A DNA stretch of 64,000 bases from Triangularia verruculosa (GCA_033296885.1 MU863876.1:124001-188000); one strand, 5' to 3'; numbered from the stretch's first letter, positions 23,513 to 35,990 are shown. Numbers and translations: made by a program. Notes: generated by a model from the letters alone, not told the origin.

Positions 23513-23528
23513 TACCTAGGTACCTAGG
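23513..23528. repeat. TACCTAGGTACCTAGG palindromic intergenic word
   Basis: Example of a short self-complementary word (TAGGTACCTA/TACCTAGGTA) recurring only between genes in this window. Other places are near 2690, 19900, 28525, 32308 and 36810. Function unknown. Confidence 0.5.
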
Positions 23529-23613
23529 CACCAAATGTTCCTAACCCTGGTTACTTGTTCCGCCGCGACTCTGGAATTTTGTTGGCGTCGTGAAGCCATT
23601 TCCTTGCCCAAAT

Positions 23614-26600
23614 TCAAAAACCATTCCTTCCAGGCCTCATCACTTTTATAGAACCGTCGGAACCAATGTAGCCTACTGCATCATATGGTTCTTCAGCTTC
23701 TTCTGCGGCAGTGGATTTATGCACAAAATCAGCTTGTACTTCTGCTAACGTACCAATCGACGGTTCGTGTGCCTCCAACAGCCCTTTGATTTTGTTGTAT
23801 CCTAAGTAGGCCGCAAGTTCTACTGCTGTAGGGTACCCGCCACTATTAAATCCATCGGGACCCTTATTCCATGCGTGATTGACGAGGACGCGTTGCTTGA
23901 GGTCGATGCTGTTGTGCTGTAGGAGGAGCTCAACAATTTCCTGAGACCGATTGGCAATCGCAATGAAAATTGCGGTCGCTGTTGGGCGGCCTCTAAATTT
24001 GTGAAAGCGTTTTCGGCGGCACAAACAAGCCCGATTGACAGAGATAGCATCTCCACCACGTGTCAAGAGAAGCCTAACCACCTCCGTCCGGTCATTTTCA
24101 ACGGCATGGAGGAACGGGGAGTACAAATCCACATCCAGGGTGTCGAGAGGGGTTCCAGAATCTATAAGTCGCGACACAATCTCTGGGTTCCCTTCAATTG
24201 CGGCTTGTCGTAGTTGAGCTATTTGGACCAGCTCTTGATATCGAGAAGAAGATATATACGAGTCGGCTGCCAGCAAAGATAAGATGCCCTGATGGCCGTT
24301 TGCCGCGGCAAGGTCCGCTGCTGAAAGGCCACGTGATTCCATACCGATTGTTGTCTCGGTAAGATACTTTCCCTCAAGAAGAAATCGGATCACTGTTTCA
24401 TGCCCCTGCTCCGCTGCCTCTATGAGCACCGTTCTTTTCTTTGAAAGATGATTTGCGTCCAAGCCACAGTCGTCAATCAGAAACCGAACACAATCAAGAA
24501 ATCCACGCTTCGCCATCAGATGCAGTATTGATCTTGTTCCCGATGGTGACAGGTTCCTTGGATGCGCACTGTAATGTTTCAGTACTCTCAACGCTAGGTC
24601 CTCATTTCGCACCGAATCGCCGACAGTCAGGACGTCCTGAACGTCTCCCAACTGAACTGCGCCCACTGGTATTGATAATGCGAAATCACGAAATTCTGGC
24701 AGATCGCCATGTTTCATTGATTCATATAGGATGAGCGCCCCAGCCCGCCCAGTATCGTCAACTCTCCCTATCATAAACTTCACGATCTCCATTTGGCGTC
24801 GTTGGATCGCTTCCTTTAGGGGCATCCATCGCTTGGACCCAGGTCTTTCCCCTTCCCGGGTAGCAATCCTCTCTATAGGAATGTTGCCATCAAATTGCTC
24901 AGCCCACCGCTGAACAGCAGGAAGGTTCCCTGTCTTCATTGCCACCTCGATGTCGATCGACCCAGGGTCCGTGAGGATAGGGAACTGGATTTCTTCATTG
25001 CAGTATCCACTTGCTGTCGAATGGGCAACGACATGGTGGTTGTTGAGTGCCTTCAAGTCAGGAAACCCAATGATTCCTGCTGGACAGCCATCAAAGTGAC
25101 AGAAATGGAAATTTTCGTGTCTATTCTGATGTGAGTCACGCGCTCTCTCGTCCGTGAATCCAGTGTAGAAGAAGTCGCAATGAACGAAGCGACACTTGAA
25201 CAGTCCAGGCCCATGGTACCGGTGTAAGTCTTCCCCTCTTCGTGAAGACCTGAACACTCGAGCAAGATGATCCTGTTGTGCGCGCAGTCGAGGGATGAAT
25301 ATCCTCAGACTGCAAGAACCTGGTCCCTGGGAATCCTCACTGTTCTTGCCTTTGTTTCGGTACCGGTTTGGCCTCTTGGGAAACAGGGCAGACCATTGGA
25401 AAGCAGCTTGTGCAAGAGCATCCGCAAATTCTTGGGAGTTGAATAACCCAAAAGATTGGAAGTCCTGCATGAATTTTGGTGGAATGTGAAGGTTGTCAAT
25501 GTCTCTGAAATGTCGGTCGAGAAAGCGCCTGATCTCAGAACTAAGACTGTCTGCTGACTCCTGGGCGCTCTGAGGTAGGCTCGACGCTGGCTTTGCCATT
25601 GACTTTTCGAGGTGATCAAGCCAATGAGCTATGGCATAGTCTAGGAATGCATATCGTCCTTCCATGACGTACTCTCGAATGGTTTCATCCGATAGAGACG
25701 TATCGACGTTCCCTAGGTTGAGATAACAGAGGCAAAGCGTGGTGAGGTTAATGTGTTGTGAAAGGACGTCCACATGCTGGTATTTCAGCAGAAAGTTGTC
25801 GAGTCGGTTTCGTCAGCGAACCAGAATGACGGGAATATGGTTCTAGTTCCGGGGAAATGATCTTACTGTCTGGCAGAGGAGTGAACTAAGGTGATCGTTC
25901 CATTTTGATGTACCTCCAACAACGACCCACACAAATCTTTCGGCCCATCTTCACTTGAGAAAGTGCGGCCTTCGAAATCGATCTCGCGATTCTCCAGATC
26001 CAGAGATACGGCGCCCTGGATTTCATGCCAAAAGAGGTCTCTCTGGGCGACGACAATCCAAGACAATACCTGCATTGCCTCTTGATATCGTTCATCATCC
26101 ACGTCGTGTTTCATCGCCCCAAGTATACGGCCATACCTGCAATGTTTGTCAGTCCTGCTTTCGGGAACATAGATATGCGACAACTTACGCCTCGCTCAGC
26201 TTGCCAATGGCACTCAATTTCCCATTATCCTGGCGCAACCATTCGAGTTCTTCACGAAGCCTGAAGGTTTTCGACTGTGTATGCAAGTTCGTAATCACCA
26301 GCTTCGCGTACAAAAACATACCTAAGCTACGTCAGATGGCCACGATGGTACTCTCAAGAAGTCGGAAACCAAGCTTACCGCCTGCACGATCAAGAACATT
26401 AGCAGTGATAGGAGCTGGTCCATCACCAACTTGAAGTTTGGGGTGTCTTGCTCTTATCTTCGGTTCCCAGTACTGGCAAAAGGCCTTTATGTCGTCGTGG
26501 TTGTCTTCGGGACCTATCTTGAGTGTCGGATACCCTTTCAGAAGCCTTGTGCATTCTGCATCTTCTTGACTGACCAACAAAAGCCTCATCGTACTTGTGG

Positions 26601-28070
26601 TGTCTGGCTGGGTCATGTCGTCGTCGTCATCTGATGCAGTCTCTGGACAAACGGCGACCTTGGACTGAATCCATTGAATAATCTCCTTCTTGTCCGGCTT
26701 GAGACATTCATCAAGACCATCGATGATGACAAAGAGTTTCTCCTGACTTTTCATCGCAATGGTAACAAGTTTCTTGGCGAGTTCGGGTCTCTGTAGGACG
26801 GCCTGACCCTCTTTCGACATCTCAGCATCAATGTACTCCGCTAGTCGATCATCTTTAATGCATAGTTGGTAGAGTAGATTTTTGGCCATGGCGAGGAAGT
26901 TGTTTCGTAACTGGTTTCCGTCTTTGCAGTAGAAAAACACGACATTGGCATCAGGATTCTTCATCGCTGCCTCGATGATCACGGAAGCGAGAGTGCTTTT
27001 GCCTGTATGAGAGATTAGTTTTGACAGAGGCAAAGGGTCGCTTTTTTACATACCTGCACCAGGGATGCCAGTGAGCCACACCATCGGGTCTGTCCCCGTT
27101 CCGATGTCCAACCAGGCCTTGACAGGGTGTCTGTTGAGGATCCATGTTCCTGTGCCAGGGTATTCCTTTCTGAGGTCTACATAATGTTCTTGGTCTGCCA
27201 TCATATCTTCATGAGCAAGCCAAGTGCAAACTCTGCTGCGTTGCTGATGTTTGGCCTCTTCTCTTTGTAGCTTGAGAGTCTCGGCTTGCATATCACGAGC
27301 CGCCAATACTTCCTCAAGCACTGTCAGATTGGCATGGCTCTCTAGGAGGTGCCGATGACGCTTCAAGTTGTTGATGGGTTCTGAGAAGCGAGTCTGAAAG
27401 TTATTCCACGTCACATCAAAGAATGTTCGCCATCCTAGTTGACAGCAGGGTCTGATTAGCAGGATTCTGACACTATGAGCCGAAATGACGTACTGCTTTG
27501 CTTGAAGTATGATAGTGCTTTTGCATGGAAATCAGTGATGTCTTCATAGATCATCTCGAGTATCTTCCTGAGGTGTACGTTGTCCGTCGTATCGAACAAA
27601 TTCTTGTGCTGCGCAAGAACATCCAACTGCTCCCCCATGTCCTCATATTTCTCCAGAAGTGCGTCGAAAGCTTTGACGTAGTTTCTCGTGATTTGCAGCA
27701 AGAATTTCATCGGACCCTATATGGTCAGCGAGCAGCTGTAAGCAATATCCTGAAAACTTTCGTAAACTAACGAATTGTCACTCACCCATACAAAGGCAAG
27801 CAGTTCAGATGTATTGAGAAACACTTCAACAATCTTCTCATACTGCTCCATCCCTTCCAGGAACCCTCTGAGCCTTGCCATGTTGCGCATCTTGTTTTTC
27901 GAAGCCTGTTCATCTTGGATCTGCTTCATCGCGGATCTTAGACTGGCTCGGTCTGTGAGCTGGAAGCTCTCGTCCTCGGTCCTCTTGACATGATCCCGCC
28001 TAAAACGATCGAGTATTCTCCGGAAGGCGCAATTGGCCGGTTGTTTGGATGGCGCACTCATTGCGTCCAT
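23614..28070 (-). CDS. NACHT NLR with C2H2 fingers and ankyrin repeats
   Basis: Seven exons: 28070-27786, 27716-27494, 27434-27054, 27002-26379, 26321-26189, 26136-25867 and 25795-23614, about 1365 residues. Order: N-terminal helical domain of the DUF7708 type (LLAFVWGPMKFLLQ, IYEDITDFHAKAL); NACHT with Walker A GIPGAGKSTLA and Walker B LFVIIDGLDECL; winged-helix/helical region (SWIVVAQRDLFWHEIQ); C2H2-like fingers (FKCRFVHCDFFYTGF..H..H, FHFCHFDGCPAGI); then at least eight ankyrin-type units (for example GHETVIRFLLEG, NDRTEVVRLLL). This is a STAND architecture, an intracellular receptor linked in fungi to allorecognition and programmed cell death. Oddity: the sixth intron (25796-25866) has a GT donor but AA, not AG, at the only in-phase acceptor. 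The gene may therefore be mis-spliced or inactive unless another junction is used. Confidence 0.8.
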
Positions 28071-28639
28071 TTCCCTCTCAAGGCACGTTCTATTTCGAAT
28101 AGTTGTTGCTAAAAGCTGAGAAAATCACTCCGATAGGGTACTGTTTCGCGTGTGCCGCAAGATGAACAGACCGAAGGGAGCACTGATTCACAGACAAGGG
28201 AAGGAAAAGGAGTTCACAGACAAGAGGGACGTGCGAGACGGCGTTGGGCTTCTTCGTGGGCAATTTTCTGGGCATTTTTCCGGACCCTGGCAACCCAAAG
28301 AAAAACGCCCAACACTTTTCGTCGGGCGCACTGGCTCAAAACCGTTCACTGCCCCTGTTGAGCCAATCATCTGCCATTCGGACAAGATGGAACGCCTCAT
28401 GTCAGCTGACCTGACAACCAGGGGCAAACGCCAATCACTGAACTTGTATTCGAACTACTTGGGTACACAAAATAGGTACCATGATATTATCAGAGTTACG
28501 ATTCGTGATGTCTGACAACCTATCTAGGTACCTATCCAGAGAGCGCGCATGTTCCTTCATTCCACCTAGGTATTCCAGCTCCCAATAGCGTCTTCATTTG
28601 TGAAATTTCCTCTTCCTAACCATCGTACTTGGGCCCAGC
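28071..28639. other. intergenic upstream of NACHT-ankyrin gene
   Basis: No gene seen. A 121-codon plus-strand open frame at 28150-28515 has no recognisable content. A TAGGTACCTA word lies near 28525. Confidence 0.45.
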
Positions 28640-29021
28640 CCGGTGCTGCCCGGGCAATGAGATGAGCCGAGCTAAGCCGGGGTCAATCTCATCTTGGCTC
28701 ACGGTTCCAAGGCCTCGGCTTAGCTTGAAGCTATCACGGCTTATCTCATCTCACTGGCTTGTAAGCCGCCCGGAGGTGGTTTTTCTGTTCTGGTAGTGGC
28801 CGTGAGCCGAAGGAAAGGGGCCCCGGCCCGGGTTCGGCCCGGGCTCGGCCGACGCCGATACATATCCCTAACCCTAGAAGGCTTGCAAGCCGTAAGACAA
28901 GCTGGCCATTAAGCTTAACTTGGTTCCCGGAAAAATAAGGCTATCTTAACTTGGCACATGAGCCCATCTCATAACATGAGTCAAGCCTGGCTCATCTCAT
29001 TGCCCACCCTGGCAGCACCGG
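28640..29021. mobile_element. MITE-like element with imperfect inverted ends
   Basis: The left end (28640-28668) reads CCGGTGCTGCC, then GGGCAATGAGATGAGCC. The right end (28989-29021) is its inverse with a four-base insertion (CCGGTGCTGCC, AGGG, TGGGCAATGAGATGAGCC read outward-in). The 382-bp body is GC-rich, full of further inverted words (GGCCCGGGCTCGGCC) and has no coding capacity. The inner CAGGGTGGGCAA resembles hAT-type termini, but I see no clear 8-bp target duplication because the flanks themselves are inverted. Confidence 0.55.
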
Positions 29022-29495
29022 AGATTTGTCGAGTCGGTGTGTGCGATAAGACCAGACCAATCGTCCCCCGTCACAGCTATATTTTGTCTTGTTGATGTTC
29101 CATCTTCGCAGTCGATTGCTCCATCAAAACATACGGGGCGCCGTGGCCGCCGATGTGGTGGGCAATACGGTGGGTCTCGAACCTACTCGGAGTTCAGGGA
29201 AGAACCCACATTCTCTCAGATGCCGCCTCGACCTGCAGCCCCGTTGTGCAACTAGGTTCTGACAATCTCCAACCACGTGTCCCCGATCTGTTTGAAGGAG
29301 ACACAGGGCAGTGAAATACCTTCTTCTGTGGTGGGGACAACTGATGGCTCCCATGTGGAAATCTTCGGCTCTGATGTCAAGAAGAGCGGTTTGGCGGAGT
29401 TATGGAAGAGCGATAGTTGATGGAATCATCCCTTGCCACTTCGGTTGAACGACTCTTTAATGATTTGCTCCAAGACCGTGGAAAAACAAGTTACC
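29022..29495. other. intergenic downstream of unrecognised gene
   Basis: No gene seen between the MITE-like element and the stop of the 29496-31178 gene. Confidence 0.45.
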
Positions 29496-31178
29496 TTAGC
29501 CCGTTGCCGTTTCATCGCTTGAGCGGTTTTCATGGCGGACCTTCTGTCTCTTAGAACCTCTCTTAACAGACTCAGGTGCATGAGGATCGGTCCAAACTTC
29601 AATAAGGCTCGTCCATTCAGCTGACCACTGCAGGAGACTGTCCACGGCGAGCGAGCCCTGCAGTTGACGAGCCTTGTAGAACTCGTACAAGCGCTCCATA
29701 AATAGCGTGCCCATGTGGTTGACTGCCCCCCTGCGTGATAAAGACTCGGACAAGACGTAAAAATTGAAGTGTTCAAGTTGGAAGTACATCATGCCGCGTT
29801 CCATGGCTCCCAGTATCAGAGCCCGTTGCTCCAGGAACTTGTCTTGCTCTGTGATCTCCAGAATTGTTGTGAGGCCACCGCTATGTTTTCTTTGTATTTG
29901 AAGTGAAACCTGTAGTGCGATGGCTTCAATCACGTCTAGCCAATGGAGAGACTCGGGATCGGTGTTTTTCTTCACCTCGGTGATCTCCAGTGGGTCACCG
30001 GCCATGCGGTACTTCTTGAATGTCGTCCAGGGGAGAATAGTCTCGGCCCATCCATATTGTGCGGCTGTTGGGTCGAGGACGAATTGCAACCCGCAGTCCA
30101 GCTCCACCAGAATCACACAATGCGCGACGGCCGTGTTCAGGCGTGCATCTTCATCTTGAATCTCGAGCACTGGTCTGACGACGTTTCGGGGTGAGAATTG
30201 TACAAGTTCGATTTTCTTGCAAACAGCTGGTGCGCAACAGTTAGTCGATGCATCTGCTTCCACTATGAGACCCAATCAGCACAACTTACGGCGTAGAAAC
30301 ATTCTTAACAAAGGCTGGGCCTCTAATACGGGCATTTCACAACACATAAACATCAACACTGCTCGTTTCATGTCCTTTGTGAGGCCAATAGTTGATGGGG
30401 ATTCGGCATCGTGGTCGACTTTTAGCACTCCGTTGACCTCGGAAATATGGGCGTCTTCAAACACCGCGCTGTCCTCATGGATTGCTTCAGGGTTCAAATA
30501 AACCAGGACCATCTCAAAGGCGGCTTCAAACATCGAATAGGCCCTGTAAAGCAATCGGACATCTGGGTTTCGGTGTTCTGTCGCCAATGCACCTGCACGA
30601 AATATCATGTCAGACACGGTCTTTGAACCCGGGACAAAATCAAGGGACAACGCACCGTTCTCTTCCAACCCGCACCAGGGGTAGTCTGGGTCGACTGGTA
30701 GTCTCTGGAGTGTACCAGACAAAAGCAAATCCTCTCGTGGGATTGACAACGGGAGCGGTGCCGTGGAATCCTTCTGGCCCTGCGCAACCCAATGATAGTA
30801 CTCGAGAAAGCGTGTCATGATACAGCTCTCGCGCTGCTGCAGGGCGCTTTCAGGCCTCCGGTATCGGATGCTGTACATTGCCAGCTCCAGGCCGTAACGC
30901 GCCGACAGGGTGCAGCAATTAGACCTCCGGAGGTATTGCAGGAGTTCATTGTCGGCGCTTGGCCTCCTAGCGCAGGTATCCAGAAGGCAAGCGGCTGCCA
31001 TGTGGACTTGTGCGTGCTGCCCGTCGTCCCAGTCTACCAGTACTCCCTTCTGATGGTGAAGATAGAGTGACGGCAGGTTGGAAAAGAAGTCCATCAGGGG
31101 GTCGCCGCAGTGGGCGATACCGGACCAGGACCACGTGCAGTCGCTTCCGCAGGACGGCTCGCACGCGCGTGAAGGCAT
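29496..31178 (-). CDS. unrecognised protein with a C-terminal His/Asp pattern
   Basis: Exons 31178-30290 and 30226-29496 with a 63-nt intron (GTAAGT, branch CTAAC, CAG) give 539 residues. The first half is helical with DPLMDFFSNLPSLYLHH and many Leu/Tyr/Arg positions (ARYGLELAMYSIRYRR), which could be TPR-like. The second half contains TAVAHCVILVELDCG and then FVLDPTAAQYGW, a spacing of His and Asp reminiscent of the end of papain/transglutaminase-type folds, but I cannot place a matching nucleophilic Cys with confidence. The C-terminus is basic (VKRGSKRQKVRHENR). No signal peptide or membrane segment. Transcribed in the same direction as the NLR downstream. Function not assigned. Confidence 0.65.
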
Positions 31179-32498
31179 TTGGAAGCGCGGTGTTTAGGGC
31201 TTGCAGGAGCTTGGACGAGCAGAGAGAAGGCGAGGGCGAGAAAGGTGGGAAGGTACGATGGTTTAGAAGAGGTGAAAGAGACCAGCACAAGTGTGGGACA
31301 AAGCTCGATTTATACAGTTCGATGTCAGCCTTTAGACTTTTACACACAAGCCTGAGTCTATTGTGAACAAAAGTTAAAGTCGTCAAGCTTCACGACTCCA
31401 CAGTGAACGCTCGCCGCCCTTCTCCGCTTTAGAGGTAGTTTACAATAGTTACCTGTTTTTTGGCACCGGCCCGGGGAGTGCCGTTAACACGGCTGAGTGG
31501 TGTCTAGCATTCGCCCGGCTCGAAGTGAACAAAACAGTGGATGGCAAGATGGCTTCCACAGAAGGCTGGTGGAGCAAAGCTTACCTACCTGATATAGTTA
31601 ACGCATGGCCACAGGCATGAACGCCATCACTGTGGCTTGTAGAAGTCAAATTTTCATGTATCAAAGCTACCTAATTCTTGGAGTGCCGTGGATCCAGACG
31701 CCACAAAGTTTAATAGGAAGAGGATTGAGTGGTGTTGATGGGAAGAGATATCCATCGCCGATTGGAAACGGATCAGGGTACCGTTTTACACAGTCGTCCC
31801 CATGATGACAGGAGTTTGCGGAATGAAGAGCACGCTACTATGCAGCTCACGAGTACAGCTACAGAAGAAGAGCCACTGACTCATGGTACCTAAGGGCTTA
31901 AACTAGAGTTTTGTGTTGTGGAGAGCCTTCCACTCACGACCATCGCCAGTCCACCTTGTGGGTGGTGATTAGATCGTAGGGCACACCTCCATAAGACTCA
32001 AACCCCAGCCCTATTCATGCGAAAGAAATGGAAGTTATATTTACCGTGTCAAGCTGCTACCACCATACAAATTACCGGAACCAGGACATGTTTTGGTAAC
32101 AATAGAGGTCTATCCCACGCCAGGAACGATGGCGGGTGTGGGCCTCGGTGAAAAAAGTCTGCTTATTGAGTACGGAAGTACTCTTAAATAGACTGATAAT
32201 CCAACATGGCATCTCTGTAGCCTCTCAGATAAAGTTTGGATTCGGTAGGTGTTCGAATTTCGAGTTGTGACAAGCCCACCTAACCAATACAATGAAGGTA
32301 GGTTAAGTACCTAGGTAGTTTAACCTAGCGGTGACGTTACGAATCCTGCAATGATCTCTGCTAGGGCCTTCTAGAGTACCTATATAAGAACTTAAAGGCA
32401 GCAAACCCAGCTCGCTTGGTGTTTTGACAGCAAACACCGAACACTGCATCGATGACTACAAGTTACCTAACTTCTCACTTGCGAAAGTGAAGGTCTTT
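31179..32498. other. intergenic
   Basis: Includes the upstream region of the 29496-31178 gene. A minus-strand frame continues upstream to 31386 but in another phase, and I could not join it. No other gene, RNA or repeat is seen apart from a TACCTAGGTAG word near 32308. Confidence 0.4.
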
Positions 32499-32702
32499 AT
32501 GCTAGTATCGAGAGCTTTTCCGGAGACGTTTATGGGCTTGGGATATGAGACGGAGGACGGCAGGATAGAGCGTGTGAAATTGCCGAGCCTGAAGGCTGTG
32601 ATCAAAGAGGTGATGATTATGTCGCCGTTTGAGGGGAGCAAGAATGCTGCTGTGATGTCATATGAGTGTGGAGAAGCGTACTTATGGAACGAAATCGAGT
32701 AG
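32499..32702 (+). CDS. doubtful small ORF
   Basis: A 67-residue frame from ATG 32499 (MLVSRAFPETFMGLGYETED) to TAG 32700-32702. A TATATAA word lies about 120 nt upstream (near 32379-32385). No signal peptide or family resemblance is visible. It could be a real small gene, the last exon of one, or chance. Confidence 0.2.
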   Translation: MLVSRAFPETFMGLGYETEDGRIERVKLPSLKAVIKEVMIMSPFEGSKNAAVMSYECGEAYLWNEIE

Positions 32703-33603
32703 TTGATCGGTACACCTGTAGTATCATGGCAGTGGTGGTGGACTGTTGTTTGGGGGGCGGTCATCTTTGCGGTCGTCGCGTGAGCTGATGTGTCGTGTGG
32801 TGTTTTTCAGGCATTGGGTAGAGATATATTAGGCAGCAAACGCCCATGCACACATTCCAGTCCACGACATAGTTAAATTTGATCAGAAAGATGATCCATG
32901 GAACTGTTCTTGCCTTTTCCATTCACCGAGCCTAAGGTAGGTCCATCTCGACCCCTGAACCCCTGAATGACCACGGAACCGCGCGGCCATTCCCTGGAAC
33001 CTGAGGTCCAGCCTTACCACCCTCCACAAGACCACATTGAATACCTGAGTCACATCGAAAAGCATGATCTTCATACAGGGTGAGCAATCAGCCTCGTAGC
33101 ATTGCCGCCAAGATGTTTGATGAGGTTGATCATAGCCACTGGTCATCTTCTAAGATGAGAACATGTTGAGGTCAGAACAGCATGGACAGTTTTCGGTCTG
33201 GTCTAAGGACCAGCGACCTGCTTTGTAAGTGCCTATTCAGGACTGCACGCGCTTACTGTGGAGTGGCGTGCTGACGGATGGCATTGTCTCACATAGACGC
33301 CAAGGCTACCAATGAACTAAAATCAGTGCTCTGATCAGGTCTCAGATCTTTAGCTGACCGCTGTGCCACTCTGTTTGAGAGCATCTCCGCTTTAGCAAGG
33401 CTGACGAACAGAGTGGTATTATTGGCCGTGACAGCGCGCTTGCCAGTCTCAGGTGACAGGTAGCAAGGTACGTGGCTTATGATGTTTAACTTTGGGGGTC
33501 AACATGGCGTCAAGCAATCAGGCCAGAATGAGAGGCCGCGGCTAGCAAGGAAAATGAAGATGCCTTGTAAGAAGTAGTTATCCATCCATTCCTAGCGAAG
33601 AAG
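32703..33603. other. intergenic
   Basis: No gene seen. Upstream region of the interrupted crystallin-like gene. Confidence 0.45.
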
Positions 33604-33611
33604 TATAAAAG
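33604..33611 (+). promoter_or_regulatory. TATA box of crystallin-like gene
   Basis: TATAAAAG about 135 nt upstream of the ATG at 33742, followed by a pyrimidine/CA-rich leader typical of expressed fungal genes. Confidence 0.5.
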
Positions 33612-34175
33612 AAGACATTTTTCTCATCGACTCTGTTTCCCTATCATCACATTCAACAACCAATTTCCACTAGCACCCACCAGATCTCACAAGTTACGCC
33701 CAAGCAAAGCATCTTCAATTCCACATCGTCCCACTCTCAAAATGATCGCCACTAAGTCCATCATCGCTTACTTCGCCATCGGAGCACTCTCAGTCACGGC
33801 CGCTCCCTCCAACACCTTCAAAGTTGAACGTAGCGCCAACGCCGCCACCGTCTTTGCCTGTACCGAGGCGCGCTTCACTGGAGATTGCCGCACCATCGAC
33901 AGCCCAGCAGGACAGTGCTGTGAGTTTTCATTTTCCAACAACTTCTACCTTTCTCACGCTGACATTGTGAAGTCAACATTGATGCTGCCTGGAACGACGT
34001 CATCAGCTCCATCCAGAACCTTGAGCGTGACAGGTTCAGCTGCAAGTGGTTCGAGTAAGTAATTCTCGACTGCGGAAGAGATAAGAGAGACGCTGACAAA
34101 TTGGTATGAAAAGGCACCGTGACTGCGAAGGCAAAGAGTACAAGAACCAGGACGACGCCGACTTGACTGATGGTA

Positions 34176-34222
34176 ACGTATTTGATAAGCGAGCGGATCG
34201 GACAAGCGAGTGGATCGATTTC
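34176..34222 (+). repeat. left TIR of pogo-type element
   Basis: 47 bp, identical to the reverse complement of 35991-36037. The first mismatch is at base 48. Confidence 0.93.
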
Positions 34223-34274
34223 GCACGCGATACAGCTCTCTACCTGCAACATCAATTTCCTCCACCATACCAAG

Positions 34275-35945
34275 ATGTCTTCGATTCTAGTTGAGGCAAA
34301 AGTTGTTCTTGCACTTGAAGCCCTTAAAAATGACCCTAAACTAAGCTTTAAAGCTGCAGTGAGGCTTTATTCTGTGCCTTATACTACCCTCCATCGCCGA
34401 CGCGCTAGTAAGCTTGCACGGCGCGATATTCCAGCTAACTTACGTAATCTAACGGATCTGGAGGAGTAGACGATAGTTCAGTACGTCCTTAAGCTCTCTA
34501 CACGTACATTCCTACTTAAATTAAGTGATATAGAAGATATAACCAATCAACTACTACGTATATACAACGCGCCTCCTATTAGTAAACGCTAAGCCTATAA
34601 CTTCGTTAAACGCTAGCTATAGTTCCGTATACGTTTTACGCGTAGATATAACTACTAGAAAGCTAAGTGCGAAAATCTAAAGGTTATTACTAAGTAATTT
34701 ATACTTATACGGAATACTAAAGCTAAGTACGGTATTATAAATAATAATATCTATAATTTCGATAAAACTAGGTTTATAATAGGCATTATTTTCGCGGGTA
34801 TAGTAGTTATAACCTCAGACGGCCTTAGTAAAGCGAAATTAATCTAGCTTAGTAACTGTAAATAGACGACTGTAATTTAGGGAGTTAATACCCTCGGCTA
34901 GGCTATCCCTCCCTTTATTATCTTAGCCGCGCAATACTACCTCGCCAACTAATATACCGAGTGTAACCTCCTGGCCGACTAGTGTATCGTAACCACCGAT
35001 AATAGCTGGACTACTAATCTAGTAAGCCTAGATTAAATTAAATACTTCGACTATTATATAGCGTTCTATACAAAGGGCAAATACCGGTTATTAATCCTCG
35101 ACGGCTACGAAAGCTACTACTCGACCGGATTCGAATATTACTACTAGTAAAATAATATTATTACACTCTATATACCTTTACATTCCTCTCACCTCTTCCA
35201 GCCACTCGATATTAGCTACTTTAGGCCGTTAAAATAAGCGTACGGTCGCTAGATCGAGGACTTAATATATACGTATATTAACTATATAAGTAAAGTCGAG
35301 TTCTTCTATACCTTCCGTAAGGCTTTCTTCGCCTTTATAACGGAGAAGAATATATAAAGTAGCTTTATAGGTATTAGCCTTATATTATACGATTTAAAAA
35401 GGGTATTTTTTAAGCTAGATATAAAGCTTCGTACACTAATACCTCCGACCTTACGGCCCGGTACTCTATAACCTTAAGTATTCTAGATACCACAAAACCC
35501 CTGAAAAGCTAATTCACAATTAACGCTTATTAAAACTCGTATTACCAACTATCAAAATAACTCCCCGACTTTAATATTAGTTATAATAGACTAGCTTACT
35601 AAAAGTACAATAGCTATAATACACCAAGTGGCTCTCCTTCGTACAGAGAACGCTTCACTCCGTAAGGCTAACGAGGCCTTAAGCAAGCGCCGGAGAGCTA
35701 AAAGAATACGTATGCAGCTTGGAGGATCACTTACTGTGCAAGATGTACAGGATCTACTGGACCAGAAGGCCGTGGGTGGGGAGGCAGTGGAAGAAATACA
35801 GCCGGATGGCGGTAGTGCAGGGGGGGCTCGTACGAAGGTTCGGTGCTGTGGTGTGTGCGGTAAGCCTGGCCATAATATCCGTACGTGCCAGGAGGTTGCA
35901 GAAGAGTCTGATTCAGCTGTTTCTGATGTAATTGTAGTAGGTTAG
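34275..35945 (+). pseudogene. Fot1/pogo transposase (DDE_1), RIP-degraded
   Basis: One reading frame from ATG 34275 to TAG 35943-35945 (556 codons) with no shift but more than a dozen internal TAG/TAA codons, starting at 34467-34469. Intact ends: an N-terminal psq/CENP-B-type helix-turn-helix (MSSILVEAKVVLALEALKND, YTTLHRRRASKLARR) and a C-terminal coiled segment with a CCHC zinc knuckle (CGVCGKPGHNIRTC). The degraded centre still shows RRYNY-stop-KAKCEN, YNFDKTRF (family FDETGF), LLILDGYESYYS (family DGHGSH) and IPLHSSHLFQPLDI. The stops fit C-to-T or G-to-A changes in CpA/TpG contexts. It cannot encode an active transposase. Confidence 0.88.
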
Positions 35946-35990
35946 TAGTATTGTTGTTTTGCAATTGAGGATGGTTGTAATAGGGTAGTA

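Noticed and set aside
28150..28515. 121-codon plus-strand frame upstream of the NACHT-ankyrin gene
   Set aside because: Basic, low-information sequence in the probable promoter; no support as a gene.
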